From NCBI RefSeq assembly GCF_013248975.1, contig NZ_JABRWH010000001.1, forward strand, positions 4,236,001 through 4,300,000: DNA of 64,000 nt. The letters run 5' to 3'. The stretch is from Neobacillus endophyticus. Its GTDB lineage: Bacteria > Bacillota > Bacilli > Bacillales > Cytobacillaceae. The position numbers and the translations under genes were made by a program. The notes under the pieces were generated by a model that was not told the origin of the DNA, did not search any database, and worked only from the letters and a program-made list of their open reading frames with translations. Positions 35,121 through 43,494 of the stretch are shown here, piece after piece. The first letter of the stretch is position 1. Each line of letters begins with the position of its first letter.

Positions 35121-35666
35121 TCACAAGATGTTCCATTCCTTCGATAATAAGCTATAGGTAACTACGTCTTCGTAATGGTCATAAAGCCATTGTCCATCCC
35201 TTTTTATACCCTCTTTAACGAAGCCCAATCTCTCAGGAATCGCAATACTCTTTTGATTACCTAACGCACATTGTATTTCAACTTTATTGATATTTAATTT
35301 CCCAAATAAATAGGTTAACAATGCTGTTAGGGACCTCGTAATAATACCCTTACCTTGAGCATCTTCGGACAAAAAATAACCAATATTTGTTGAATTATTT
35401 TTCCAATTAATATAGTGAAGTCCAATCATTCCAACTAATTTTCCTTTGTATCTAATTCCTGCATCAAAACCGTTGTTCACCGCGTAATTTCTTATCCAGA
35501 TAGGAATTATAGGTTCAAAATCTTCAGGTGAATTTCTTTTATCAACCCATAATAACCATTTTCTATGGTAATTACGGTTGGTATCAATTAATTCGTATAA
35601 TTCATTCTTTTGGTGTTGTTGTAATAATTCGATTAATATTTCTTCGTCGACTTCGAATGAAAACAA
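35121..35666 (-). CDS. GNAT N-acetyltransferase, RimJ/RimL type
   Basis: 181 residues. GNAT fold with acetyl-CoA-binding motif YFLSEDAQGKGIITRSLTALL and the C-terminal IAIPERLGFVKEGIKRDG / YEDVVTYSLLSKEW characteristic of RimL-like ribosomal-protein or small-molecule acetyltransferases. TTG start at 35666 preceded by GGGGGAA. A second RimL-like gene lies upstream on the same strand, separated by a terminator, so they are not one transcript. Substrate unknown. Confidence 0.8.
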   Translation of the reverse strand: MFSFEVDEEILIELLQQHQKNELYELIDTNRNYHRKWLLWVDKRNSPEDFEPIIPIWIRNYAVNNGFDAGIRYKGKLVGMIGLHYINWKNNSTNIGYFLSEDAQGKGIITRSLTALLTYLFGKLNINKVEIQCALGNQKSIAIPERLGFVKEGIKRDGQWLYDHYEDVVTYSLLSKEWNIL

Positions 35667-35768
35667 AACTATTCCCCCTTACTAATTTCTATTTTTAATT
35701 TCACTATAAATATCCAAAATCCCTTCTTCCATTAAACTTCCATTCAACAGATTAAACACCAAAAAAAA

Positions 35769-35788
35769 TGGACTGCTGCTGCAGTCCA
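35769..35788 (-). terminator. terminator of upstream GNAT gene
   Basis: Perfect 8-bp arms TGGACTGC / GCAGTCCA around TGCT, with eight A on the left. Its presence inside a 60-codon minus-strand frame argues that the frame is not a gene. Confidence 0.75.
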
Positions 35789-35879
35789 TAAACTCTTCAA
35801 TTCTTGCGCCCGATTGTTGAAGATCGTTATTGAAGTAAAGCTTCCTATAGTTAATAAAAAACACTTCGATAATATGTGA

Positions 35880-36461
35880 TTATCGCAGCATACTCTCCAA
35901 TTTGTTCTTCACTATCACCCATTCTTGGTCAATTACACTGTAAAACACAGAGTGTCTTAAATAACCGTCAGGCATAACCATATGATTCCGAAGCACTCCT
36001 TCTTTTTCCGCACCCAGTCGTTCAATGGCCTGCTGAGACCTCACATTTCGACTATCTGTTTTCAACTGAACACGAATTGTCCCAAGAGTCTCAAAGCAGT
36101 GTTTCAAAAGAAGATACTTACATTCAGTATTTATTCTAGTTCGCCAAACAGTTGGAGATAGCCATGTCCAACCAATTTCCAAATTACGGTTTGGTATCGA
36201 TATATTAAGAAAACGAGTGCTTCCTACAATTTTCCCCGAATCCTTATCGGAGATAACAAAAGGAAATTCGTTTCCTTGCTCTCTCGCTTGAAGTGCTTCA
36301 TTCACAAGATACTTCATATCTTCAATCGATTGAACCTTCATTGGCATGTATGCCCATATATCTGGATTGTTTCCAGCATCAAATAATTCCTGTACGTGAT
36401 AATCTTCCATAGGTTGTATCTCTACTCTATCACCTAATAGTACCACTGGTGATATCTCCAT
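35880..36461 (-). CDS. GNAT N-acetyltransferase, RimL/YjcK type
   Basis: 193 residues. Motifs: GKIVGSTRFLNI, LEIGWTWLSPTVWRTRINTECKYLLLKHCFE and VRSQQAIERLGAEKEGVLRNH, the arrangement of RimL-like acetyltransferases including a cluster of Bacillus proteins annotated for small-molecule N-acetylation. AAAGGAG lies 8 nt before the ATG. The acetyl-CoA loop is WRTRINTE rather than the usual QGxGxG/A type, a common variant in this subgroup. Substrate unknown. Confidence 0.8.
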   Translation of the reverse strand: MEISPVVLLGDRVEIQPMEDYHVQELFDAGNNPDIWAYMPMKVQSIEDMKYLVNEALQAREQGNEFPFVISDKDSGKIVGSTRFLNISIPNRNLEIGWTWLSPTVWRTRINTECKYLLLKHCFETLGTIRVQLKTDSRNVRSQQAIERLGAEKEGVLRNHMVMPDGYLRHSVFYSVIDQEWVIVKNKLESMLR

Positions 36462-36807
36462 AATTCTTCTCTCCTTTTTTTCTTTGGTATAATTATATAA
36501 ACAAACTGTACTGTCTTAAAGTGACAGTTTTTTATTTTTTATAAGTGACAGATAAAAGAGGGAGGTTAAGTGACTTATTTCCCACTTATCTGCCATTTTT
36601 CTAAAAAAACAAACATCCTGCTAGACAGCATGCATGTTCAAGAAATGCTCCCTTTAATGAAATAAAGAAAATCCTAAAATTGAGCATAGCTTGTTGAGTG
36701 ATCTCATCCGATTGTGGAAGAGTAATTTCGAGATATACCCCTAGTGGCGAGCTCTTTATCTAGGGATCCATTGATCTATTGAATTGAATGATTGAATACA
36801 GCCTTTA
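36462..36807. other. intergenic, small hairpins only
   Basis: Contains CTGTC / GACAG with a T-run at 36511-36533 (plus orientation, CTGTCTTAAAGTGACAG then TTTTTT). No gene is supported. Confidence 0.4.
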
Positions 36808-37425
36808 TTAATATTGTTTCTTCCATTCAAATACACCTACGATACTAACTATTAAAAATATAAAATAGGTAAAACTAATCGTATAAAGACCTTTGTATGC
36901 ATATAAACCAACTGATGAAATATTCACTAAAATCCAAAGATACCAATTCTCAAATTTTTTGGTAGCAAACAGCACTTGTGCAACCAAGCTGGTAGCTGCA
37001 ATAAATGAGTATAGAAAAGGTACACTCGTATCGGTAAATCTATTTAACAGGTAACCCCAACCATAAGATAAAATAGGTGTTATAAAAATTGTTAAAATCC
37101 AACCGTCTAATGTGAGTTTTGTCGTTTGACATACTGGCTTCTCTCCGCGATTTCGTAACCAAAACACCCAGCCATAAAAATTTAGCACAAGAAACATACC
37201 TTGAATCATCATATCAGCATAGAGTTTTGCATTGTAAAAAATCAGTAATAATAAAGTAATGTTTATAATTCCAAATGGGTAGTTCCATATGTTTTCTTTT
37301 GTTGCAAGGTAAACACAGACTAGTCCGAAAAAACTTGCTAATACTTCAATAAAAGTTGAATCTTTATAGTACGCGATTGCTACAAATATGACTAATATGG
37401 CATAATTTATTAAATTGTTTTTCAA
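36808..37425 (-). CDS. pnuC: nicotinamide (mononucleotide) transporter PnuC
   Basis: 205 residues with about seven membrane helices. PnuC signatures are visible: ATKENIWNYPFGIINITLL, MIQGMFLVLNFYGWVFWLR and KKFENWYLWILVNISSVGLY, each with the aromatic residues that line the vitamin site (WxxPFG, NxYGWxxW). It imports nicotinamide riboside or related NAD precursors by facilitated diffusion. TTG start with GAGGGAAGGG just upstream. No adjacent NadR or riboswitch seen, and no thiamine signature. Confidence 0.85.
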   Translation of the reverse strand: MKNNLINYAILVIFVAIAYYKDSTFIEVLASFFGLVCVYLATKENIWNYPFGIINITLLLLIFYNAKLYADMMIQGMFLVLNFYGWVFWLRNRGEKPVCQTTKLTLDGWILTIFITPILSYGWGYLLNRFTDTSVPFLYSFIAATSLVAQVLFATKKFENWYLWILVNISSVGLYAYKGLYTISFTYFIFLIVSIVGVFEWKKQY

Positions 37426-37612
37426 TCCCTTCCCTCATTCCTAATCATAAAAGTAGAAATTGATTCCTCTTAACTTAAAGTATTAAATTGAAATTTAAAT
37501 AATGCTTTTTAAACTCATCTCGTTAGCCTAAATGAAAACCTTCGTAATCTTTACCCTATATTTCAACATACTTCCTAATTTTTTATAAACGTTCCCCAAC
37601 AATCTGGCCTTT

Positions 37613-37665
37613 AACCTAAAGAAAGAGCACAATTCTTTCAGAATCGCGCCCGATTAGAAAATAAA
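37613..37665. repeat. dispersed repeat copy 2 (AAAGAAAGAGCAC type)
   Basis: CTAAAGAAAGAGCACAATTC then TTTCAGAATCGCGCCCGATTAG; matches the copy at 35027-35078 across most of its length. Flanks also share TGGCCTTTAAC / TGGCCTTAAAC. Confidence 0.55.
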
Positions 37666-37714
37666 CTATTAATCTGGGTAAATCTCTCCTAAATTCATTA
37701 AAGTTGTTAGATTA

Positions 37715-38224
37715 TTAGCATCCAGATAGCTTCATCAAAAGGCTTCCCTTTACTTTTTGTAAAACGGATATTGGGACATACGCATATCCTTCCATTAATC
37801 TCCTTGCAGTCCTACCATTTGCAGCACGATTTACTCGCCAGTCTGATCCATCCTTTTCAATAGTGGCATCGACAAATAGTCTTCCAGAAGGATGACCAAT
37901 TCGAACCGTAGATTCTGTATGACTGATTACCTGATTTGGGATAGTTCCAGGAATATTTGCGGCAGCAGCAAGTGCCATTGCTCCACTTACAGCTTGGGCC
38001 CTATGAAGGGAACCCATTGAGATATAGCGAGATAAAATATCGATATCCTCAACTTTTACTCTAGTTCCACTACTCGTTATATATTCATCAGGCGAAGCGA
38101 CCATCGCAATCTTCGGTAGAGCATGCGTACTTGGAGAAACTTGTTCCCTTTCCTCCCCTTTGATAAGCCCGATTTTGATCCCAGTTTCCACACGAATATT
38201 TTCTAATGTTTCCAGGAGTACTTT
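37715..38224 (-). pseudogene. PrpF-family isomerase, C-terminal fragment only
   Basis: About 170 codons in one frame, beginning directly after the MFS stop codon (KVLLETLENIRVETGIKIG...) and ending ...VLQKVKGSLLMKLSGC. The segments YISMGSLHRAQAVSGAMALAAA and HPSGRLFVDATIEKDG are the C-terminal half of PrpF / 4-oxalomesaconate tautomerase-type isomerases, which are normally about 370-390 residues. The catalytic Cys of the N-terminal half is absent. A GTG at 38191 could start a 158-residue product, without ribosome site. The frame is continuous with the MFS remnant, so one deletion probably joined the two. Confidence 0.7.
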
Positions 38225-39424
38225 TTATAATCGATTTACCACATTACTATTTTTTATGGTAGTAGACGGATGTTGGTTAAAGGTATTGAGCTCCTCCAGG
38301 CTTCTATTGGAGGTTCTAGGACCAAAGCAAAGTACAATTGCGGAAGCAATCCAGCAAACTGTAATAAAGATGAATACCTTCATGTAGCCGTTTCCAGTAT
38401 AGATTGCACTAATTATAAGTGGTCCAAACATATTAGAGAAACGTCCAATGCCGTAGGTTAACCCTTGACCAAGAGCACGCGTTTCCGTTGGGTATAATTC
38501 AGATGTATACGTATACAAGTTGGAAGCATAGGTTCTTTCAATTAAGTTAATCAAGAACCCAAAGGTAATAATGAAAACGGGCTGTAAGGTTACACCGTAC
38601 AAAAAGACAGCAACAGCAATCAATGCGGAGGAAACAACCACGTTTGTTTTTCTTTCAAGACGGTCTGATATCAACGCTCCAACTAATGCGCCCAATGGAG
38701 CTCCTAAGGTGATTAAGGTCGTATACAATAGTGAATCACTCATTTTAAACCCTTGCTTCACGAGCAGAGTGGGAACCCAAGAACCAAACCCATACAAACC
38801 AATAGTTTGGAATACCCAAGCAGCCGTTAGCAAGCTAGTCCTCTTTAGATAATGTCCTTTAAACAATTGGCTAATGCTGGCTAACCTAATTTTATCTTTT
38901 TTAGTCTGTGGCAAAACAGAAGATGCAGGAGGTATTGTCCCCTTTTCCTTACGTACAGCTTCCTCTATTCTCTGTAAGATCTCTTCAGCCTTATCAAACT
39001 GTCCGCGTGCCTCGTACCAACGTGGAATTTCCTCTATACGGCTAATAAAGAATAATGAAAAGATACCAAGTGCCCCCCATATAAATACTGTTCTCCATCC
39101 CCAGTTACTCAATGGAATCAGATAACTAGATACCCAACCAGTAACCGGAATTCCGCAGACACCAATTGCCATACCTATTGCTTGAAATTTACCACGAACT
39201 TTGGATGGGAAAAACTCACTTAAATACGTATTCGCATTGATGAGCAAGGCTGTAGTTCCCATACCCGTAATAAATCGGATAACACCGAAAGAAACAGGAT
39301 CCCACGCAATTTTAAAACTATTTTTATATCTTTTATTCAATAAAGTTTCGTTATTGAATTTTACTTGGCCGTTAGAATAGCTACTATTACCAAATACCAC
39401 TATAACAGCAAAAAGCCTTCTCAA
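38225..39424 (-). pseudogene. MFS transporter lacking its first helices
   Basis: From about residue 40 the protein is a sugar-porter-like MFS carrier (FGVIRFITGMGTTALLINANTYLSEFFPSKVRGK ... SELYPTETRALGQGLTYG), but helices 1-3 and the GGxxSDRxGRR motif are missing. The first 40 residues of the frame (MRRLFAVIVV...) are low-quality sequence that runs through a terminator hairpin at 39411-39441, so the frame start is accidental. Both this and the following PrpF fragment look like the ends of an aconitate-like isomer catabolism pair left by deletions. Confidence 0.7.
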
Positions 39425-39441
39425 TTCCGTAGAAGGCTTTT
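39411..39441 (-). terminator. terminator of HAD phosphatase gene
   Basis: AAAAGCCTTCT / AGAAGGCTTTT, 11-bp perfect arms with a 9-nt loop; A-run on the left. It lies about 140 bp past the HAD stop codon. Confidence 0.75.
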
Positions 39442-39489
39442 CGGTGGGTTAATTTTGCCTATTGTTAAACTAATCATTGTTTATTTCAG

Positions 39490-39583
39490 AATCGGCGATC
39501 GTTCAACTACCTCACTATTAGGGAAAATAGAAAAAGGGCTTCGTAGCAAACCCATTGTTGACCTCAAGTATCTATTAGTCTAA
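39490..39583 (+). pseudogene. possible XRE-type HTH fragment
   Basis: A short open segment ends ...SLLGKIEKGLRSKPIVDLKYLL, which resembles the recognition helix and following helix of XRE repressors (SxLSxIExGxRxP...L). No upstream HTH half and no ribosome site. A degraded relic at best. Confidence 0.25.
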
Positions 39584-40263
39584 CAAGATGGCACATTCAG
39601 TTTTTTTGTATTATCTATGATTAAAGGCAACTCGGCTAAATCAGCAATTATAAAATCAGCTTCAACACTATTCCATTGATGATCCTTTTTCCAAATCCCT
39701 ATCATCCCGACATTTTGTGCTGCCTTCACATCATTTACAGGATGGTCCCCAACAAATAAGCTTTGGTTCGGTAAAACATTAAGGTCCTCCAATGCTCTTT
39801 TAAATATTTGTGGGTCAGGCTTTTTTATTCCTTCCCATTCAGATATTAAAATAGAGTCAAAATACTTCTCAATACCTAGTGCTTTTATATTATCCATTTG
39901 AAACTGCCCTTTTCCATTTGTAATGATTCCTAACCTAAAATTCCTTTTTTTTAATTCCTCCATCAAACCAATAAGATTAGGAAAAGGAATGCAATTGTTT
40001 TTAAAATCATTAATATAATCTTGAAGCAATTCCTCCCATGTTATATCAGTAATCTCAAATTCAGCGACTAATTGTTGATACACTTTATCTTTCCATACAT
40101 ACCCACGATTGTCTAATTCAATAAATCTTGTTACATATTTATCTTTAGGGATATGCCCTACTATTTTTTTATACCTATCATATTGAGTATTTATGAACTT
40201 TTCAATGGATTCATCTCTATTTAACAATGTTCCATCTAAATCGAAAATAGCTGCTTTAACCAT
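39580..40263 (-). CDS. HAD-IA family phosphatase
   Basis: 227 residues. Motif I AAIFDLDGTLLN, motif II GIITNGKGQF, motif III KKPDPQIF and motif IV FVGDHPVNDVKAA are all present with a helical C1 cap (residues 20-95), the pattern of phosphoglycolate-phosphatase-like and YsaA/YqaB-like Bacillus enzymes. The ATG is preceded by GGGAGAG. It lies alone with a terminator downstream. Substrate cannot be told; a nucleotide or sugar phosphate is usual for the group. Confidence 0.8.
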   Translation of the reverse strand: MVKAAIFDLDGTLLNRDESIEKFINTQYDRYKKIVGHIPKDKYVTRFIELDNRGYVWKDKVYQQLVAEFEITDITWEELLQDYINDFKNNCIPFPNLIGLMEELKKRNFRLGIITNGKGQFQMDNIKALGIEKYFDSILISEWEGIKKPDPQIFKRALEDLNVLPNQSLFVGDHPVNDVKAAQNVGMIGIWKKDHQWNSVEADFIIADLAELPLIIDNTKKLNVPSC

Positions 40264-40334
40264 TTCAACTCTCCCAATATTAATGATTACTCTTTTTCGT
40301 TAATCCAATTTCTTTTTATTTAGTCAAGTAGAAA

Positions 40335-40575
40335 AGAAACTCTTGTCTTGACGATGGATAAAATGTTGCTTTCTGCACGCAGGCAAGGTATCAACCCTCT
40401 CGGTGTACTAACGTTTTATGAGCTCAATCACTTGAACCTCTTGACTCTCGGCCCGATACCTAACTGTCTACAGTTAAAAACTAAAGTTACCTTTAGCCCC
40501 GCAAGGCCCGTTACGAGTGAATGACTAGCTCTTACTCGGCTGGAATCCCACCTGCTTATGATTCTTCAAGCTTTT
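40335..40575. other. stem-rich, locally GC-richer segment, candidate structured RNA
   Basis: Between two minus-strand genes. Visible stems on the plus strand: GGTATC (40387-40392) with GATACC (40455-40460) closing a 62-nt arm; AACTGT / ACAGTT (40462-40475); CTAAAG / CTTTAG (about 40481-40496); GCC...GGC around CGCAA; CGAGT / ACTCG (about 40515-40540). It ends with AAGC then TTTTTT. A 57-codon frame (ATG 40354) runs through the stems but has no ribosome site. Which strand is transcribed is open. I do not recognise an Rfam family; a transposon guide RNA relic (IscB/TnpB type) is one guess. Confidence 0.45.
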
Positions 40576-40589
40576 TTCTTTGGATATCA

Positions 40590-41975
40590 TTAGAGATGTT
40601 GTTTTAAAATTTTCAATCCCATTCTTAACTCGTCTAATGAATTTGTAGAAGAAAGTGCAATTCGCAAATATTTATCAGAAGTGGTCTGCCCGCTTAGAAA
40701 ACGATCAGAATGAAAGACTCGAATCCCTTGCCTTTTCAAATCCATTTCCAGTTGGATCGCATCATCATGCCCCTTAATAGGAAGCCAACGATAAAAACTA
40801 AGAGGATGTCCAGTGTCTTTGTTTAAAGGGAAATATTCAGCGTATATGTCATTAACAGCCTTTGAAAGTTGCCGCTTCTGAGAAACAATTTCATGAGCCT
40901 TACCTGATAAGATAAGCTCTGTCACCACTTCTGCATCTAAAGAAGAAGTTTTTACATTGATGTTAAAAATAGCCCTTAAAATTTTCTCATGTAAGGCATC
41001 GCCATAAACCATATAGGCTACTCTTAATCCGGAACAGATTGACTTAGAGGTGCTGCAAATATAAACGCTCTGCTCTGAAAGTAAATTGTACATTGGTTGC
41101 TGGTAATCGGGAATAAAACCTGCAGTCAGGAATGCATGAATATCATCCTCAATCAATATTAAACGATGCCTTCGGATAACTGATGCTAACTCCTTCTTAC
41201 GAAAATCAGAAATCATAACTGCAGTAGGATTACTGCAAGAGGGCATTAGAAAAATGCCATGAATATTCATTTGGCTGCACTGCTTTTCAAGTTCGTCAGG
41301 CAACATCCCGTATTGATCTCCGGGAATAGGGACTAATTGAATATGGAATATTTTTGCTAGCTCTATAAAGTTTGGAAATGTATATAAATCAGTTGCAATT
41401 CTATTACCAGGCTCAAACATAGCAGCCAAGGCAATAGCCAGTGCATTTTGGGCACCAGAAACAATCGCTACATGCTCTTGATCTGTTTGGATACCGAATG
41501 ATTCCATCCAGTTTAGAGCTGCCGTTTTTTGGTGCGGAATACCTGTAGGATCGTTGTAATTTAGTAGCTGTTCCAAATATTTTTTGTCAGCAACCTTTTG
41601 AATAGTGTCTTTTACAATTGCATTGGTTTGCTCAAATGATGCAACAAATCCAAGCTCAATAAGATTTGACGTTTTATCCTTGGAAATGGTAATAGAACGA
41701 GCAGCATTAGGAGCTACAAAAGTACCACTTCCTGTAACAGCATAAATTAATCCCTTTACCTCACATATTTTATATGCACGGGTAATAGTGGTGAAATTTA
41801 TGTCAAGAAAATCTGCCAGTTCTCGTTGCGGGGGTAACTTGGTCCCAGGTGCTAAAAAGCCATTTATTATATCCTGTTCAAGTAATGATGCAAGAGATTT
41901 ATATAGTGGACGTCTTAAAGCTTTTTTATCAGGTTTCCAAGACATTGGATAATTTTCAAATGAATTAACAGGCAT
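40590..41975 (-). CDS. MocR-type regulator (GntR HTH plus aminotransferase-like domain)
   Basis: 461 residues. N-terminal GntR winged helix (LYKSLASLLEQDIINGFLAPGTKLPPQRELADFLDINFTTITRAYKICEVKGLI), then a fold-type I aminotransferase domain with VAIVSGAQNALAIAL, LMPSCSNPTAVMIS, LILIEDDIHAFL and the PLP lysine in YICSTSKSICSGLRVAY. MocR/GabR proteins use PLP and an amino compound as effector. ATG with GAGGTG upstream. It is divergent from azlCD, and two matching operator candidates lie in the gap, so it likely controls itself and the exporter, sensing an amino acid or azaleucine-like compound. Confidence 0.85.
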   Translation of the reverse strand: MPVNSFENYPMSWKPDKKALRRPLYKSLASLLEQDIINGFLAPGTKLPPQRELADFLDINFTTITRAYKICEVKGLIYAVTGSGTFVAPNAARSITISKDKTSNLIELGFVASFEQTNAIVKDTIQKVADKKYLEQLLNYNDPTGIPHQKTAALNWMESFGIQTDQEHVAIVSGAQNALAIALAAMFEPGNRIATDLYTFPNFIELAKIFHIQLVPIPGDQYGMLPDELEKQCSQMNIHGIFLMPSCSNPTAVMISDFRKKELASVIRRHRLILIEDDIHAFLTAGFIPDYQQPMYNLLSEQSVYICSTSKSICSGLRVAYMVYGDALHEKILRAIFNINVKTSSLDAEVVTELILSGKAHEIVSQKRQLSKAVNDIYAEYFPLNKDTGHPLSFYRWLPIKGHDDAIQLEMDLKRQGIRVFHSDRFLSGQTTSDKYLRIALSSTNSLDELRMGLKILKQHL

Positions 41976-41998
41976 AATACACCTCTAGGAACATATTC

Positions 41999-42024
41999 CA
42001 TACAATCATATCATTATTTGTATG
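41999..42024. promoter_or_regulatory. MocR operator candidate O1
   Basis: CATACAA (41999-42005), 12-nt spacer, TTGTATG (42018-42024). Near the MocR start, 24 bp upstream of its ATG. Same sequence and spacing as O2. Confidence 0.65.
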
Positions 42025-42162
42025 AAAATCTAATAATGAAATAGGATGTATTGAAAAGTGCGCTTTAAAAGAAAGTTGTTTTATCCAATGAAATACCAAT
42101 AATAAGTGCCCCTATTTCAATAAAATGCGGGTATTTAAACGAATTTAAAGATAATTGTAATC

Positions 42163-42188
42163 CATACAATTATCTTGTTTTTTGTATG
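42163..42188. promoter_or_regulatory. MocR operator candidate O2 at azlC promoter
   Basis: CATACAA (42163-42169), 12-nt spacer, TTGTATG (42182-42188); extended arms ATCCATACAA / TTGTATGGAT. It lies about 50-75 bp before azlC. The identical geometry to O1 supports a shared dimeric regulator. Confidence 0.65.
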
Positions 42189-42239
42189 GATTTCATGTGT
42201 TAAATTAAAATAAATTTAGCCGATTAGGATGTGACAGAT

Positions 42240-42953
42240 GTGAATAAAAGAAATCAACTTTGGATTGCATTTCGTGCAGCTTTTCCCTTTACAGTCCCCA
42301 TTTTTGCAGGATTTGTATTCTTAGGAATTGCCTATGGAATTTTCATGCACTCATTAGGTTTCAGTGCAATTTATCCTATTTTGATGAGTCTAACTATATT
42401 TGCAGGGTCAATGGAGTTTGTAGCTGCTAATTTATTGCTTATCTCTTTTAATCCGTTAAACGCCCTTTTTCTTACTTTAATGGTGAATGCACGTCACTTG
42501 TTTTATGGTATTTCCATGTTAGAAAAGTATAGGGGATTTGGGAAGAAAAAGCTCTACATGATTTTCGGCCTTTGCGACGAGTCTTTTTCTATCAATTGTA
42601 CCGTTGATGTTCCAAAGAATATAGATAAAGGCTGGTTTATGTTCTTTGTGACACTCCTCAATCATACGTATTGGGTCATAGGAGCTACAATTGGCGGTGT
42701 TTTTGGTTCTCTTGTAAAATTCAGGACTGAAGGACTCGATTTTGTTATGACAGCTCTATTTGTTGTCATCTTCATTGAACAATGGATGAAAGAGAAAAAA
42801 CATCATAGTGCTCTCGTTGGGCTTGGTCTTTCAACTGCTTGTCTTATTATTTTTGGTGGAAACAATTTCATTCTACCTGCTATGATTGCCATTTTAGGGG
42901 TACTCACTCTAATTAGAAAACCATTGGAGAAAGTTGAGGTTAGCCCTACATGA
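42240..42953 (+). CDS. azlC: AzlC-family branched-chain amino acid exporter large subunit
   Basis: About 237 residues (GTG 42240; GTG 42231 also possible). Membrane protein with [36 protein letters not shown] and [16 protein letters not shown], the AzlC signature including the GSMEF/Q-A segment and NARHxxYG motif. It acts with AzlD to export leucine, isoleucine, valine and the toxic analogue 4-azaleucine. AGGA lies 10 nt before GTG 42240. The ATGA overlap with azlD implies translational coupling. Confidence 0.85.
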   Translation: MNKRNQLWIAFRAAFPFTVPIFAGFVFLGIAYGIFMHSLGFSAIYPILMSLTIFAGSMEFVAANLLLISFNPLNALFLTLMVNARHLFYGISMLEKYRGFGKKKLYMIFGLCDESFSINCTVDVPKNIDKGWFMFFVTLLNHTYWVIGATIGGVFGSLVKFRTEGLDFVMTALFVVIFIEQWMKEKKHHSALVGLGLSTACLIIFGGNNFILPAMIAILGVLTLIRKPLEKVEVSPT

Positions 42954-43282
42954 CAATGAATTTAACGCAACAGATTATTACGATTGCTATGGTTGTTTTA
43001 GGAACAATGTTAACACGATTTCTTCCATTTATCGTTTTCCCGTCAGGTAAACCTACACCGAATTATGTACAGTATCTTGGTAAAATGCTGCCATCGGCAG
43101 TAATTGGGCTTTTAGTCATCTATTGTTTTAAAGATGTGAATTTATTATATGGAAGTCATGGTTTCCCTGAATTTATAGCAGTAGCAGTAGTTGCATTTCT
43201 TCACTTTTGGAAGAAAAAAATGCTCCTCTCCATAGCAGGAGGAACGATTGTTTACATGGTTTTGGTGCAATTGGTTTTTTAA
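42950..43282 (+). CDS. azlD: AzlD-family branched-chain amino acid exporter small subunit
   Basis: 110 residues, four membrane helices: [41 protein letters not shown] with the conserved LPxAxxxLLVIYC, a soft third and a fourth [16 protein letters not shown]. The small partner of AzlC; the two form the exporter. No plausible terminator was seen immediately after it. Confidence 0.85.
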   Translation: MTMNLTQQIITIAMVVLGTMLTRFLPFIVFPSGKPTPNYVQYLGKMLPSAVIGLLVIYCFKDVNLLYGSHGFPEFIAVAVVAFLHFWKKKMLLSIAGGTIVYMVLVQLVF

Positions 43283-43407
43283 TTGCATTTGAAACATTTA
43301 ATACACCAAAGGGGAAAGTAGAGTGAAGAAGAATATGGATGAGAAATACCATAATCTGTCGTGATACAAATAAGACTATAACCATTCGATTACTTCCATT
43401 AAAAAAT

Positions 43408-43431
43408 GGCGATAGCGTTCTTTCTATCGCC
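43408..43431 (-). terminator. terminator of amine oxidase gene
   Basis: GGCGATAG / CTATCGCC perfect 8-bp arms with six A just to the left, between convergent azlD and the amine oxidase. Confidence 0.6.
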
Positions 43432-43494
43432 TTCAAGCTCATTTATGAATAAAAACCATAAAATGGCATTTAGTTGTCACTCCCCATTTTATCG

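Noticed and set aside
34886..35161. Plus-strand frame of 91 codons
   Set aside because: No ribosome site, overlaps the GNAT gene in antisense and a dispersed repeat.
35682..35864. Minus-strand 60-codon open frame between the two acetyltransferases
   Set aside because: It runs straight through the 8-bp-arm terminator at 35769-35788, has no ribosome site, and looks like chance coding.
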